Assembly (NCBI GenBank): GCA_947487205.1
Contig: CANKVU010000015.1
Location: 1-64,000, forward strand
Direction of reading: 5' to 3'
Source of the DNA: an uncultured Paracoccaceae bacterium
GTDB lineage: Bacteria > Pseudomonadota > Alphaproteobacteria > Rhodobacterales > Rhodobacteraceae
Length of the DNA: 64,000 nucleotides
Below, in pieces: positions 43,771-52,912 of this stretch. The position numbers and the translations under genes were made by a program. The notes under the pieces are model-generated. The model was given only the letters and a program-made list of their open reading frames with translations. It did not search any database and was not told where the DNA came from. Position 1 is the stretch's first letter, and each line of letters opens with the position of its first letter.

Positions 43771-44775
43771 ATGACGAGGGCGGTGGGGCAGGGATTGGCC
43801 TCTGAACGGCAGCCGGCGGCGGACTTCTTCGTCTGCGAGGTCTTCGACGCCTCGCCGAAGGACGATTTGGGGTCGATGGAACATCCGATCTTCTCGCTCT
43901 CGACCCGGCCGGATCGCCGCGTCCTGAGCTATGCCCATAACGGGGTGACGATCGACATCACCCCTTCGGTCCGGGGGCGGGCGACGATCCACGACAAGGA
44001 TATCCTCATCTACTGCGTCAGCCAGCTGATGGCGGCGGTGAATGCCGGCAGGGAAGTGTCCCGGACCCTGCGGCTGACGGCGCACGACCTGCTGGTGGCC
44101 ACCAACCGCGACACCAGCGGCGATGCCTATCACCGCCTCCGGGAGGCGTTCGAGCGGCTGGCGGGGACCCGCATCACCACCAACCTGACGACCGGCGGAG
44201 TGGAGACGACGCAAGGGTTCGGCCTGATCGAAGCCTGGGAGATCCGCCGCCGCAGCCGGGGCGGCCGGATGATGTCGGTGTCGGTGACCCTGTCGGACTG
44301 GCTCTACCGGGCGGTACTGTCGAAATCGGTCCTCACCCTCAGCCGCGATTACTTCCGGCTGCGCAAGCCGCTGGAGCGGCGCATCTACGAGCTCGCGCGC
44401 AAGCATTGCGGTCGCCAGCCCGCCTGGACCGTTTCGGTCGAGGTCCTGCACCGCAAGTCCGGCTCCACCGCCCCGCGCCGGGTGTTCCGCGCCGCCCTGC
44501 GCCGGATGATCACCGAGGGCCGGCTGCCCGATTACCTCCTCTCCGAGGAGCCCGGCGACCTGATCCGGGTCACCCGGGCCGGCCGCGTGGACCCGGCCGC
44601 GCCGCGCTTCGACGCGGAGGTCCTGGCGGCGGCCCGGGCGCTGGCGCCCGGATTCGATGTCCATGCGCTCGAGGCCGAGTGGCGATCCTGGTGGATCGAA
44701 ACCGGACAGCCGAAGCTTAACGCTCCCGATCGCGCCTTCCTTGGCTGGGTGAAGGTCCGTGCTTCCCGCGGATGA
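43771..44775 (+). CDS. repA: Plasmid replication initiator RepA (RPA family)
   Basis: 334 residues from the ATG at 43771. Family segments: HPIFSLSTRPDRRVLSYAHNG, GRATIHDKDILIYCVSQLMA, TAHDLLVATNRDTSGDAYHRL, LAGTRITTNLTTGG and SRDYFRLRKPLERRIYELARKHCG, the conserved DNA-binding helix of RPA-type initiators. Expected to bind the iterons at 43641-43706 and start replication. Divergent from parA, with the origin between; convergent with the acetyltransferase gene 4 nt beyond its stop. Confidence 0.93.
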   Translation: MTRAVGQGLASERQPAADFFVCEVFDASPKDDLGSMEHPIFSLSTRPDRRVLSYAHNGVTIDITPSVRGRATIHDKDILIYCVSQLMAAVNAGREVSRTLRLTAHDLLVATNRDTSGDAYHRLREAFERLAGTRITTNLTTGGVETTQGFGLIEAWEIRRRSRGGRMMSVSVTLSDWLYRAVLSKSVLTLSRDYFRLRKPLERRIYELARKHCGRQPAWTVSVEVLHRKSGSTAPRRVFRAALRRMITEGRLPDYLLSEEPGDLIRVTRAGRVDPAAPRFDAEVLAAARALAPGFDVHALEAEWRSWWIETGQPKLNAPDRAFLGWVKVRASRG

Positions 44776-44779
44776 GGAG

Positions 44780-45277
44780 TCAGGTCAGACCGGCCTCGGC
44801 CAGGCGGGACTCGGTCTCGTCGGCGGTCAGGAACCGCCCGTAGGGCCCGACCTCGATATCCGATCGCACGACCCGCGCGGGGTTCCCGGCGACGATCGAG
44901 CGGGGCGGGACGGACTTGGTGACGACCGAACCGGCCCCCACCACGCAATTGTCCCCGATCTCGACGCCGGGCAGGATCAGGCTGCGTCCGCCGATGAAGC
45001 AGTTCGCCCCGATGCGGGTATGGAGATAGAGCCCCCGTGTCATGTCGTGGGTCAGGAGGCGCGACTCGAAGGCGAGGTAGGTGTGGGCGCCGACATGCAC
45101 GCCCGGGGGAAAGGTCCGGTCGAGCTGCGCCGAGAGCGACATCTGCACCGTGGGGTGCAAGTCCATCCCCCAGATGCGGGTGTAATAGCGGCGCCGGAGA
45201 TCGACGAGGAGGTTGCGTAGCCCCGAAAGCCGGTTCAGGCCGCGCTTGCGGGCCTTCTTGTGGGGGGGGGCGGTCAT
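44780..45277 (-). CDS. Hexapeptide-repeat acetyltransferase
   Basis: 165 residues from the ATG at 45277 in an ATGA overlap with the upstream glycosyltransferase. The left-handed beta-helix is visible as a run of hexapeptides (IGANCFIGGRSLILPGVEIGDNCVVGAGSVVTKSV), ending in the IVAGNPARVVR signature of serine/maltose acetyltransferase-like enzymes. The first 35 residues are basic. Likely O-acetylates a sugar of the polysaccharide using acetyl-CoA. Confidence 0.87.
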   Translation of the reverse strand: MTAPPHKKARKRGLNRLSGLRNLLVDLRRRYYTRIWGMDLHPTVQMSLSAQLDRTFPPGVHVGAHTYLAFESRLLTHDMTRGLYLHTRIGANCFIGGRSLILPGVEIGDNCVVGAGSVVTKSVPPRSIVAGNPARVVRSDIEVGPYGRFLTADETESRLAEAGLT

Positions 45278-46353
45278 GCGCTGGCTCCCTTGCGGTGTCG
45301 GGCCAGAATTTCGCGCGCCGACGGATCGAGACGGCCGGTCACCGTGGCGGAAGGGGGGCGGCCGAAGGCCCCGGCCAGGAGCGCGCGCGCCTCGGCCGGA
45401 TAACCCTTGGCGAGATATTGTCCCGCCTTGGCGAGGGAATAGGCCTGCCCCGTGGCGAGGCTGCCCGCAAAGAAACGGCGCAGGAACATCAATCGGGCGC
45501 GGTGCTTGAAATAGAGCGAGAAGGGCGACGGGGGCCGGGAATGGGTCGCCGAACCGATTGCGGTGCCGGCCCGGTGATAGACCACCGCCTCGGGGCAATA
45601 GGCCAGCGGCAGGTCTCCGCGGCGCAGCGCCCAGTCGACCTCCTCGTAGTAGAGGAAGTAATCCTCGCGCAGCGGTCCCACCTCTTCGTAGAACCGCCGG
45701 GAGGCGACCATGCTTGCCCCCGTGATGAAGTCCATTCCGGCCGGATCGGCGGGAGGCGTCTCTGCGTGGGGGGCAAAGAGGTTCACGTTGCCGGTGATCC
45801 CCGTCCGGCGGTCGATCGTGCCGCCGTCGATCTGGATCATTTCCGGCCGATCGTAGTAGAGGACCCGCCCCCCCATGAGGGAGAAGCCCTCCATGGGGGC
45901 GGGATGGGTGGCGAAGGCGCGGGCCGTATCCGGCGGCACGACGCTGTCGGGATTGAGGATCCAGAACCGGTCGATCCCCTCGATCCGGGCCAGTTCCGCC
46001 AGGCCGGCATTCACCCCGCCGGCAAAACCGGTGTTCCGCCCGGTCTCCACCAGTTGCAGGGCATGGCCGGAGGCCGCGGCCATTTCCTCGGGGGTGTCCG
46101 CCAGGAAGGGCGCGACGGCGGGGGCGATCGGCACCGGCCCGCCGGCAGGCGGCGCCTCCCGGCCGTTGGCGGCCCAGTCGCGGATCGTTCCCGGCGTGCC
46201 GTCCCCCGATCCGTTATCGACCACCACGATCCGGAGCCGGACCCCCCGGGAGCCCAGGAGGCTCTCGAGGCAGTCGAGGATGATCTCGCGCGCGTCGAAG
46301 GTGACGACGACGACGCCGAGCGTCGCGGACGGGGAGGGCGTATCGCGTTCCAT
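45274..46353 (-). CDS. Family 2 glycosyltransferase
   Basis: 359 residues from the ATG at 46353. GT-A motifs: GVVVVTFDAREIILDCLESLL, RIVVVDNGSGDGT, NTGFAGGVNAGLAEL, WILNPDSVVPPD near residue 133, and FYEEVGPLREDYFLYYEEVDWALR, the acceptor-side pattern of rhamnosyltransferase-like enzymes. An insertion of about 30 residues follows the first nucleotide-binding strand. Coupled by ATGA to the acetyltransferase downstream; 44 bp after the beta-helix gene. Confidence 0.87.
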   Translation of the reverse strand: MERDTPSPSATLGVVVVTFDAREIILDCLESLLGSRGVRLRIVVVDNGSGDGTPGTIRDWAANGREAPPAGGPVPIAPAVAPFLADTPEEMAAASGHALQLVETGRNTGFAGGVNAGLAELARIEGIDRFWILNPDSVVPPDTARAFATHPAPMEGFSLMGGRVLYYDRPEMIQIDGGTIDRRTGITGNVNLFAPHAETPPADPAGMDFITGASMVASRRFYEEVGPLREDYFLYYEEVDWALRRGDLPLAYCPEAVVYHRAGTAIGSATHSRPPSPFSLYFKHRARLMFLRRFFAGSLATGQAYSLAKAGQYLAKGYPAEARALLAGAFGRPPSATVTGRLDPSAREILARHRKGASA

Positions 46354-46397
46354 GTCCGCGTCTTAGGCGCCTTCGCCCCCGAGGGCCAGAGACCTCC

Positions 46398-49037
46398 CTA
46401 GGTCATGAGCACCGGGTCGAAGGCGGCCAGGCCGGGGATGCCGCCGACATCCGTGGTATCGAAATCCGAGGCGTCCACCGTGATCTCGACATCCGACAGG
46501 AGGCCGTCGAAGTTCCCGCCCCAGGGATTGCCGAGATAGAGGCCATGGCTACTGCCGTCCGAAATGGGCCCCATATCGGTCCGACCGGCCGCCTCGCCGT
46601 CGATCGCCACCTGCAGGATCCCGTCGAGAAGGTCGATCTCCACCTCGTGGGCCGCCCCGTCATTCACCGCCGGTCCGGAGGTTTCGAACCGGAGCCGGCC
46701 GTCCTCGGTCGCGGCCCGGATCAGGATATCTCCGTCGCCCCTCACCGTTCCGATGAAGGCCGAGCCCAGGCGAAAGATCGTTCCGCTGTCCCCGGGCTCG
46801 CCGGCCAGGGTGAAGTCGAGCGAGAATTCGTCCGTCCCCACCATCTCGACCACGTGGTCGCGCGGGATCTCCGCTTTTGCCCCCGATGAGCCGAGACGTA
46901 CGCCGTCCGTGCCGAGCCCCGAAAGGTCGATCTCCTCGTCCCCGTCGACGATCAGCCCGGTCCCGGATTCGAACCGCAGGAGTTCCGGGCCGGTCACCTC
47001 GAAATCGTGCGACACGTTCCGGCTTGCCCCGTCGGGGAGCGTCACCTTCAACGTCACGCTTTCCTGCCCGCCGCCCTCGAACACGGCGGCGAAGACCCGG
47101 TCGGTCACGGTGCTGCCGTTCGAGAAACTCCATTCGAAACGCGCCTCGTCGCCGACGGGATTTCCGTCGAGGAGCGTGTGGCTCGCGTCGAAGATCCGGG
47201 CGCTCGCGTCCTCGTCGACGGTTGCGATGTGAAATCCGGGTCGCAGGCCCTCGCTCGGGACGAGGGTCTCGGAGGCGCCGGCATTGGCCAGGTCGGCCAG
47301 TCCCCCGGGGCGGGCGACGAACAGGTGTGCCCCGTCATCGGCCTGCAGCGAGGAGGACAGGAACACGTCTCCGTAATAGCCGGGCGCGTTCGGATCCTGA
47401 TCCTGGACAAGGACATTGCCGGTCACCGTCCCGGTATCCGCACTGATCCTGGAGACGAGGTTGTCGGCGATCGTGACATCGCGGGATCTCGCGCTGACGT
47501 TGATCCACGGAATCTCCACCGGCGCGTCGGTGCCGTCGGCATCGCGGCCATCGGCATGCAGGACGCTGTTTCCCCGGATGGTCAGGCCGTCCGTCTCCCC
47601 CACGGTGATGCCATGGCGGTGCCCGTTGACGATCACGTTGTCCTCGATCGTGAGGTCGCGATAGAACATCTCTTTCCCGGCCAGGCCCCGATCGACCATG
47701 TCGTTGCGCATGAAGATCGACTGGGTCCAGTCGCCCGCGCCGATATCGAGCGTGTTGCCGCGGATGACGACATCGGTCGAGGGCCGGTCCGCGCCGTTGG
47801 TCCAGAACTGGATCATGTCCGCGTGGTCGCCGGAGCTTTCGGCCGTGTCGAAATCGTGGATGTGGTTGTTTTCGATCGATGCGTTCTGAACTTTGGCGAA
47901 GTTGAGCCCGTCCATGCGCATGGAATGGATGTCATTGTCCCGGACGACCAGATCGTCGATGCCATTCAGCACCGCCCCCTTCCAGAACTCGAAGAATTCC
48001 GTCCCTTCTATGGTCACGCCCGTGGCATTGCGGACCGACAGGCCCGTGCCCCATCCATGCCCATCCGCGACCGAGGAGACGCCGCGGGCCAGGTCTCCGT
48101 CGAAGGTCGCGTTCCGGATCGCGATGTTCTCGCCGCCATTGACCACGAAGGGCCGGATGAACCGCGCGTCGCCCGAGCCGTAATCGTAATCGAAGACCAC
48201 GCCGTCGAACCCGATATTTTCGGCCCCGCGAATGTCGAGGCCCGAAAAGATCGCCGGGTTAGAGGCATCGGCGGAGGCGATCGTCACCTCGGAGGCATAG
48301 GTGTAATCGAAGCCGGATTGCACGGTCAGCCGAAAGTCGCCGTAATCGCCACCGTCGAGAAGAATTTTCTCGCCACCCTCCGCTCTAGAAAGGGCATCGT
48401 AAAGGTCGGACTGCGTCGAAACCCGGACGACGTCCCCGGCCGGCAGGTCGGGAGGATTGTCCACGGTTCCACCGTCATCGGGCGCGTCATCGTCGTCGGG
48501 AGGGACGGCCTGGTCGGGGCCGTCATCCGCCCCGGTCCCGCCATCCGGGGTCATGTCCGTGGCGGAAATGGTCAGGGTCCCGATCTTCGAGGCGAAATTG
48601 TCTTCGCCTCGGGGATCGCCCAGCTGGAAATCGGTGTCGGTCCCGCCCTTTGCCACGAGCGGGGGCATTTCGACCGTGCCCGTCCTCTCTCCATCCACGA
48701 TGACGGACAATTGGCCGTCGCTGTAATCGATCTCTACGGCATGGGGGGCTGCATCGGCCATGTTTGCACCCGTGGTCCGCAGGTCGACCATGCCCGTATC
48801 CGTCGCCGCCTGCAGCACTATTTCTCCCGCGTCGTCCACCGAGGCCACGAGGCTGGAGCCCAGGCGAAAGAGTTCGCCGCTTTCGCCGGGAGACCGCGCC
48901 GTGATGTCGAAATTTACGGAAAATGTTTCCGCTCCGAGAAGGCCGTCGACGGCATCGTGCGAGATCTGTTCCGAAACCCCCTCATGCCCCAGGACAATCG
49001 GATACACGGAGGCATAGGTGATAATATCGGATGTCAT
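46398..49037 (-). CDS. LamG / right-handed beta-helix / PKD-like / LamG extracellular protein
   Basis: 879 residues, no signal peptide. The start ATG at 49037 has AAGGA about 9 nt upstream. Residues 25-160 are a LamG-like domain (FSVNFDITARSPGESGELFRLG). About 163-200 is an acidic Asp/Pro linker. About 205-570 is a beta-helix with HSMRMDGLNFAKVQ, NNHIHDFDTAESSGDHADMI and IFMRNDMVDRGLAGKEMFYR. About 615-690 is PKD/Ig-like, and about 730-860 is a second LamG-like domain homologous to the first (FSLDFTLAGEPGDSGTIFRLG). The acidic, Cys-free composition and lack of a signal peptide suggest type I secretion. Probably a polysaccharide lyase, epimerase or binding protein of the EPS. Confidence 0.75.
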   Translation of the reverse strand: MTSDIITYASVYPIVLGHEGVSEQISHDAVDGLLGAETFSVNFDITARSPGESGELFRLGSSLVASVDDAGEIVLQAATDTGMVDLRTTGANMADAAPHAVEIDYSDGQLSVIVDGERTGTVEMPPLVAKGGTDTDFQLGDPRGEDNFASKIGTLTISATDMTPDGGTGADDGPDQAVPPDDDDAPDDGGTVDNPPDLPAGDVVRVSTQSDLYDALSRAEGGEKILLDGGDYGDFRLTVQSGFDYTYASEVTIASADASNPAIFSGLDIRGAENIGFDGVVFDYDYGSGDARFIRPFVVNGGENIAIRNATFDGDLARGVSSVADGHGWGTGLSVRNATGVTIEGTEFFEFWKGAVLNGIDDLVVRDNDIHSMRMDGLNFAKVQNASIENNHIHDFDTAESSGDHADMIQFWTNGADRPSTDVVIRGNTLDIGAGDWTQSIFMRNDMVDRGLAGKEMFYRDLTIEDNVIVNGHRHGITVGETDGLTIRGNSVLHADGRDADGTDAPVEIPWINVSARSRDVTIADNLVSRISADTGTVTGNVLVQDQDPNAPGYYGDVFLSSSLQADDGAHLFVARPGGLADLANAGASETLVPSEGLRPGFHIATVDEDASARIFDASHTLLDGNPVGDEARFEWSFSNGSTVTDRVFAAVFEGGGQESVTLKVTLPDGASRNVSHDFEVTGPELLRFESGTGLIVDGDEEIDLSGLGTDGVRLGSSGAKAEIPRDHVVEMVGTDEFSLDFTLAGEPGDSGTIFRLGSAFIGTVRGDGDILIRAATEDGRLRFETSGPAVNDGAAHEVEIDLLDGILQVAIDGEAAGRTDMGPISDGSSHGLYLGNPWGGNFDGLLSDVEITVDASDFDTTDVGGIPGLAAFDPVLMT

Positions 49038-49462
49038 TGGGAATTTTCCTTATTGCGTTCGGCAAAGCCGGATCGACCGGGAAGGCGGGATCGGGTGGAT
49101 ATGGATGCGGTGATACGATCCAGTCCGTGGCCCCAGATTCGAGAGCCATGGGGAGGTGCGGACCGCAGGAATGGTGTCAGCACGGCGTCACGGGGCGGCA
49201 GGACATGCCGCCGGATCGGCGAAACAGGAGGTATGGCGATATGGCCGGCGCCAGGGATCGCTGCGGCTCCGTCATGGGCTCTGTATCCATCGGTTCATGC
49301 CTCGGCGCGGATTGACGGGAGGCGATGCTCGAAAGACTACGAACCGGGGAAGGCCTTGTCGTTCAAGGCGAAGTTTCTTTGTTGGCGGATTCCAGCACGT
49401 CGCTGAGCATGCCCCCGCCTAGTCACACGCATCGGGCGATCCTGCCCCGGAATTGCGGGGTG
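49038..49462. other. Intergenic region upstream of the LamG/beta-helix gene
   Basis: 425 bp between the polymerase gene and the LamG/beta-helix gene, both minus strand. Its length implies that the latter has its own promoter. A small inverted repeat, CCTTG-TCGTT-CAAGG, lies near 49352-49366. Open frames here look random, and no gene is supported. Confidence 0.4.
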
Positions 49463-50923
49463 CTAGTTCGTGGTACGGTTGCTGGAAAGGGGAAGGGCGC
49501 CCCTCGCATGGGTCAGAGGTCCATCCGCTCTGCGCCCCCCGGGTCGGGCGAACCGCGTGAAGACCGGGCCTCGCTGATGGTCCGTCTCGGCCTCCTGGAC
49601 GCCCTGCGGCGCATCCGTGACTTCGGCGGTGATGAACCAGACCCCGGCGCCGAACATGAAGGTCACGAAGGAATAGATGTTTGTCCAGACATGGACGGTG
49701 CAGAGCGTGAAGGTCAGGCCCAGAAAGGTGAAGACCCAGGCGCGCCGGAACTGGTTGAGAAGCACACTGTTCGAAAAGTCGCGGCGCATAACGCGAGCGA
49801 TGACGAACAAATACCCCAGTGCCAGTGTGAAAAATCCGGGCAAGCCGTACCGCACGCCCACGACGAGCCAAAAATTGTCCATGCTTCCGGAATGCATGAA
49901 GTGCGGTCGAATCCAGTTCCCCAACCCAATTCCGAAAATGGGATTTCCCTGTATTCCTTTTTCGGTGCTTCCGATGATGTTCGCAAGGCCCCAGTCGAAG
50001 ATGATGCCGCGCCAATATGCATTATGCGCGGAGAAGGTGGCATAGCTCATGAACACGCGGAGCGGCGTGCGGTTCGAAAGCAGGTCTATGGCCACGTAAG
50101 CGAAGGCGGTGAACCCGACCAATATCCACCAACGACTTGGGACATTGCGAAAGGCAGTGAACCATCCGATCAGGATGATCTGCATGACCATTGCTAGCAA
50201 TGCGCCGCTGGACAAGCCGAGAAGTCCGGTGAACAATATCAGGAAACTGGCAATATAGCGTTTTGCATCGCTCATCATGCCTTCCAGGGCAACGTAAGTC
50301 AGAGAGAAGGCAACCGAGCAAAAAAGGGCGAAATGGATCGGATGGGCAAAGGTCGCCTGAACCCGTTCAAGGCCCATTCGCCCCTCGATGGTCACGATCC
50401 CTACACTGGTCAGCCCCGGAATCTTGCGCAGGTATTCCACGATGATCGGCCTGCCCGTCTGGGCTTCGTACAGAGCGAATGGGATCGTCGAGAAAACCAG
50501 CACGATCAGAAGGCGGCACAGGGCGGCGAAACTTTCCGCGTCGCGAATATAGGCGCGGCCGATCATGTATCCGCCCAGAAACTCGACCCCGACCGAGCCT
50601 ACTTGCTGGAGCGCCTGATCGGGGTTGTTCACCCACAGCGCCACGCCGATCCATGCCAGATGCATGAAGAACAGGATGTCGGTCAGAATGATGCGGCCGT
50701 ATTTCCCGCGCAAGAGGTTAATGGTCAATGGAATGACCATGACGAGGGTGACCACGCGCAGGGTGGTCATGAATATGGGTCCCGCCTGAAAGGCGATCGG
50801 AATCAAAACGCACAGCAGATAGATGAACGCCGGCAGGGGCACACTTGTCCGGGCAAGCGACGGCATGCCGGTCGCCGGTCTGGCGGAGGCTCTCCGCCCG
50901 GATATCGCCTCGGCCGCGGTCAC
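49463..50923 (-). CDS. O-antigen/exopolysaccharide polymerase-like protein (Wzy/ligase family)
   Basis: 486 residues from a GTG at 50923 with GAGG 5 nt upstream. Around ten to twelve hydrophobic segments (AFIYLLCVLIPIAFQAG, VVTLVMVIPLTINLL, LGLSSGALLAMVMQIILIGW and others). A large periplasmic loop contains NPIFGIGLGNWIRPH, the GxGxG..-H pattern of the O-antigen ligase/polymerase superfamily. The C-terminal tail is basic. Its place next to a Wzx-type flippase supports a Wzy role. Less GC-rich than its neighbours. Confidence 0.8.
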   Translation of the reverse strand: MTAAEAISGRRASARPATGMPSLARTSVPLPAFIYLLCVLIPIAFQAGPIFMTTLRVVTLVMVIPLTINLLRGKYGRIILTDILFFMHLAWIGVALWVNNPDQALQQVGSVGVEFLGGYMIGRAYIRDAESFAALCRLLIVLVFSTIPFALYEAQTGRPIIVEYLRKIPGLTSVGIVTIEGRMGLERVQATFAHPIHFALFCSVAFSLTYVALEGMMSDAKRYIASFLILFTGLLGLSSGALLAMVMQIILIGWFTAFRNVPSRWWILVGFTAFAYVAIDLLSNRTPLRVFMSYATFSAHNAYWRGIIFDWGLANIIGSTEKGIQGNPIFGIGLGNWIRPHFMHSGSMDNFWLVVGVRYGLPGFFTLALGYLFVIARVMRRDFSNSVLLNQFRRAWVFTFLGLTFTLCTVHVWTNIYSFVTFMFGAGVWFITAEVTDAPQGVQEAETDHQRGPVFTRFARPGGRRADGPLTHARGALPLSSNRTTN

Positions 50924-51005
50924 AGGGCCTCGGAGGAGGAAATCGTGAGGGTCTCATCCATGATGGAGGCGTGCTTAGCTTTGCGGTGTGGCGAGAAAAA
51001 GGTGG

Positions 51006-52259
51006 TCATTCCGTCGGGGACAGGCGCGGGGCCCCGTAACCGGAGCCATCGAGCGGTCCGTCCGGCTTGGGATAGAAGGACGACAGGTTGCCCGGGTCTC
51101 CTTCGAGGGCGTTGGCGAAGACATGCCCGTAATATCCCGGTCGTAGCTGATGGCGGTCCTGAATCAGGAAGTTGTCGTGTGCTTCCCAGTCCGATTGTTG
51201 TTTGAACCCTGCAATGCGGGAGACGACATTGCCGACGATGCGGACATCATGCGATTTCGAGGATACAAAGATCCGGGGGTCGTAGAGGGGGGGATTGTCC
51301 CGCTCCCCTTCTGACCGCGCATTCCGGATGACCGAATTGTTTTCGATCTCCACGCCGTCCGATTCTCCGAGGGAGATTCCGTGCAGATGGGCGTTGATGA
51401 CGACATTGTCCTTTATCGAAATGTCGCGGTAGAACATTTCCCTCCCGGCCTTGCCCCGGTCCACGAGATCGTTTCGCATGAAGATCGACTGGGTGAAAAG
51501 ACCGTCGCCGGAGTTCAGGACGTTGTCCCGGATGATGACATTTCGGGTCGGCTCGCTGGTCCGGTTGGTCCAGAACTGGATCATGTCGGCATGATCCCGC
51601 GAATCCGGAGAGCGGACGAAATCGTGGATATGGTTCTTCTCGATCCGCACGTCCTGGACCTGGGCGAAGTTCATCCCGTCCATGCGGAGGGAGTGAACAT
51701 CGTTGTTCCTGACCACGACATCCTGACTTTTCGACACGACGAGCCCGCGGAAAAAGGTGTGGATCTCGTTGTTCTCGACGGTCATTCCCTGAACGTTGCT
51801 CACCCCGAGCCCGAAGGCGAAGCCGAACCCGTCGGAGTTTTCCGAAACGCCCTGCGCCACGTCGCCGTCAAAAAGCGCGTTGCGGATCGCCACATCCTGG
51901 CTGTCGGTCACCTGGAAGGGGCGCAGGTGGATCTTGTCGTCCGCGGAGAAGACGTAGTCGAAGACCAGCCCGTCGAAGGTCACGTGGGCCGATTGGTGCA
52001 GACGCATGTCCCCCAGGCGGGCGGGGTCCGCGGGATCGGCCGAAGTGATCGTCACGGCGCGGTTCTCCGCGCCCTCCACGCCGCGAAGGAACACGCCCTC
52101 GTAGCGTCCGGGGGCGAGCCGGATCGTCTCACCCGGCTCCGCATCCGCCGCGGCGGTCTTCAGTTCCTCCGCGGTCCTCACGGTCTGGTCGGCCCAGGCC
52201 GGTCCCGCCAGGAGGAAGAGCGCTCCGAGCAGCGTAGCAGCAAGACGGCGGTGAGACAT
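51006..52259 (-). CDS. Periplasmic right-handed beta-helix protein
   Basis: 417 residues from the ATG at 52259 with AGGAAG upstream. The signal peptide (RRLAATLLGALFLLAGPAWA) is cleaved near residue 23. The rest is a parallel beta-helix of pectate-lyase/epimerase type (VTFDGLVFDYVFS, DVAIRNALFDGD, DVVVRNNDVHSLRMDGMNF, VRIEKNHIHDFVRS, HADMIQFWTN, IFMRNDLVDRGKAGREMFYR). This core closely matches residues ~205-570 of the LamG/beta-helix protein at 46398-49037. Likely acts on the polysaccharide in the periplasm, like alginate-type lyases or epimerases in other EPS operons; the substrate is unknown. Confidence 0.82.
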   Translation of the reverse strand: MSHRRLAATLLGALFLLAGPAWADQTVRTAEELKTAAADAEPGETIRLAPGRYEGVFLRGVEGAENRAVTITSADPADPARLGDMRLHQSAHVTFDGLVFDYVFSADDKIHLRPFQVTDSQDVAIRNALFDGDVAQGVSENSDGFGFAFGLGVSNVQGMTVENNEIHTFFRGLVVSKSQDVVVRNNDVHSLRMDGMNFAQVQDVRIEKNHIHDFVRSPDSRDHADMIQFWTNRTSEPTRNVIIRDNVLNSGDGLFTQSIFMRNDLVDRGKAGREMFYRDISIKDNVVINAHLHGISLGESDGVEIENNSVIRNARSEGERDNPPLYDPRIFVSSKSHDVRIVGNVVSRIAGFKQQSDWEAHDNFLIQDRHQLRPGYYGHVFANALEGDPGNLSSFYPKPDGPLDGSGYGAPRLSPTE

Positions 52260-52330
52260 GACCAGCTTCCTTTCCGGGACGGTTTCGGCCGCCCTAGCGC
52301 ATCTGCGGTGGCGGGTCAGCAGGGCGCTCA

Positions 52331-52891
52331 TCATAATCTCGCGTGCACGAGGCGTCGTCCGCCCCCGAAGCCCAGGACGATGCCGGCCACGTTCAGGATC
52401 AGGTCATCCACGTCGAACTGCCGGTAGGGACAGTCGTAAAGGCCGAAGATCCCTGTCAGTTGCGAGATCTCGACCAGCCCCGTCAACCCGATCGCGAAGA
52501 GCAGGACCGTCCGGGTCCGCCGGACGAGCGGAACCAGGGCCGCACCGATCGCCGCGCACAATACAAGGTTCATCACGGCCGAGGCCACGCTGAGATCGAG
52601 AAGCCAGGTTCCGGCGGAGGCCTCGTTTTGCCACAGGCCGATCGCGGCCCGCGCGAAATGGAAGGGAACGAAGAGAGGCGGCTCGCCCCCGTCCGAGCAA
52701 TCGAGCCTGGTGGGGTCGGGGAAGGGGTGATGCGTCAGCGCCAGGAAGAAGGCGGTCAGGAAGACGGCCGGACCGGCCGCCGCCATCCACCTTCCGCGAA
52801 GAACACGGAAACCGGTATGGACGAAGAGGCTTGCCGCGAGAGCATAGAGCGCGGCGAGGCCCGCAAAATTCAGTATCTGATGGAAACTCAT
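52331..52891 (-). CDS. VanZ-like membrane protein
   Basis: 186 residues from the ATG at 52891, 21 nt after the flippase stop. Four to five membrane segments. LVEISQLTGIFGLYDCPYRQFDVDDLILN followed by GIVLGFGGG is the VanZ-family signature. Such proteins are common companions of EPS clusters, but the molecular role is not established. Confidence 0.8.
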   Translation of the reverse strand: MSFHQILNFAGLAALYALAASLFVHTGFRVLRGRWMAAAGPAVFLTAFFLALTHHPFPDPTRLDCSDGGEPPLFVPFHFARAAIGLWQNEASAGTWLLDLSVASAVMNLVLCAAIGAALVPLVRRTRTVLLFAIGLTGLVEISQLTGIFGLYDCPYRQFDVDDLILNVAGIVLGFGGGRRLVHARL

Positions 52892-52912
52892 CTGGATGCC
52901 TCGGACGCCATG

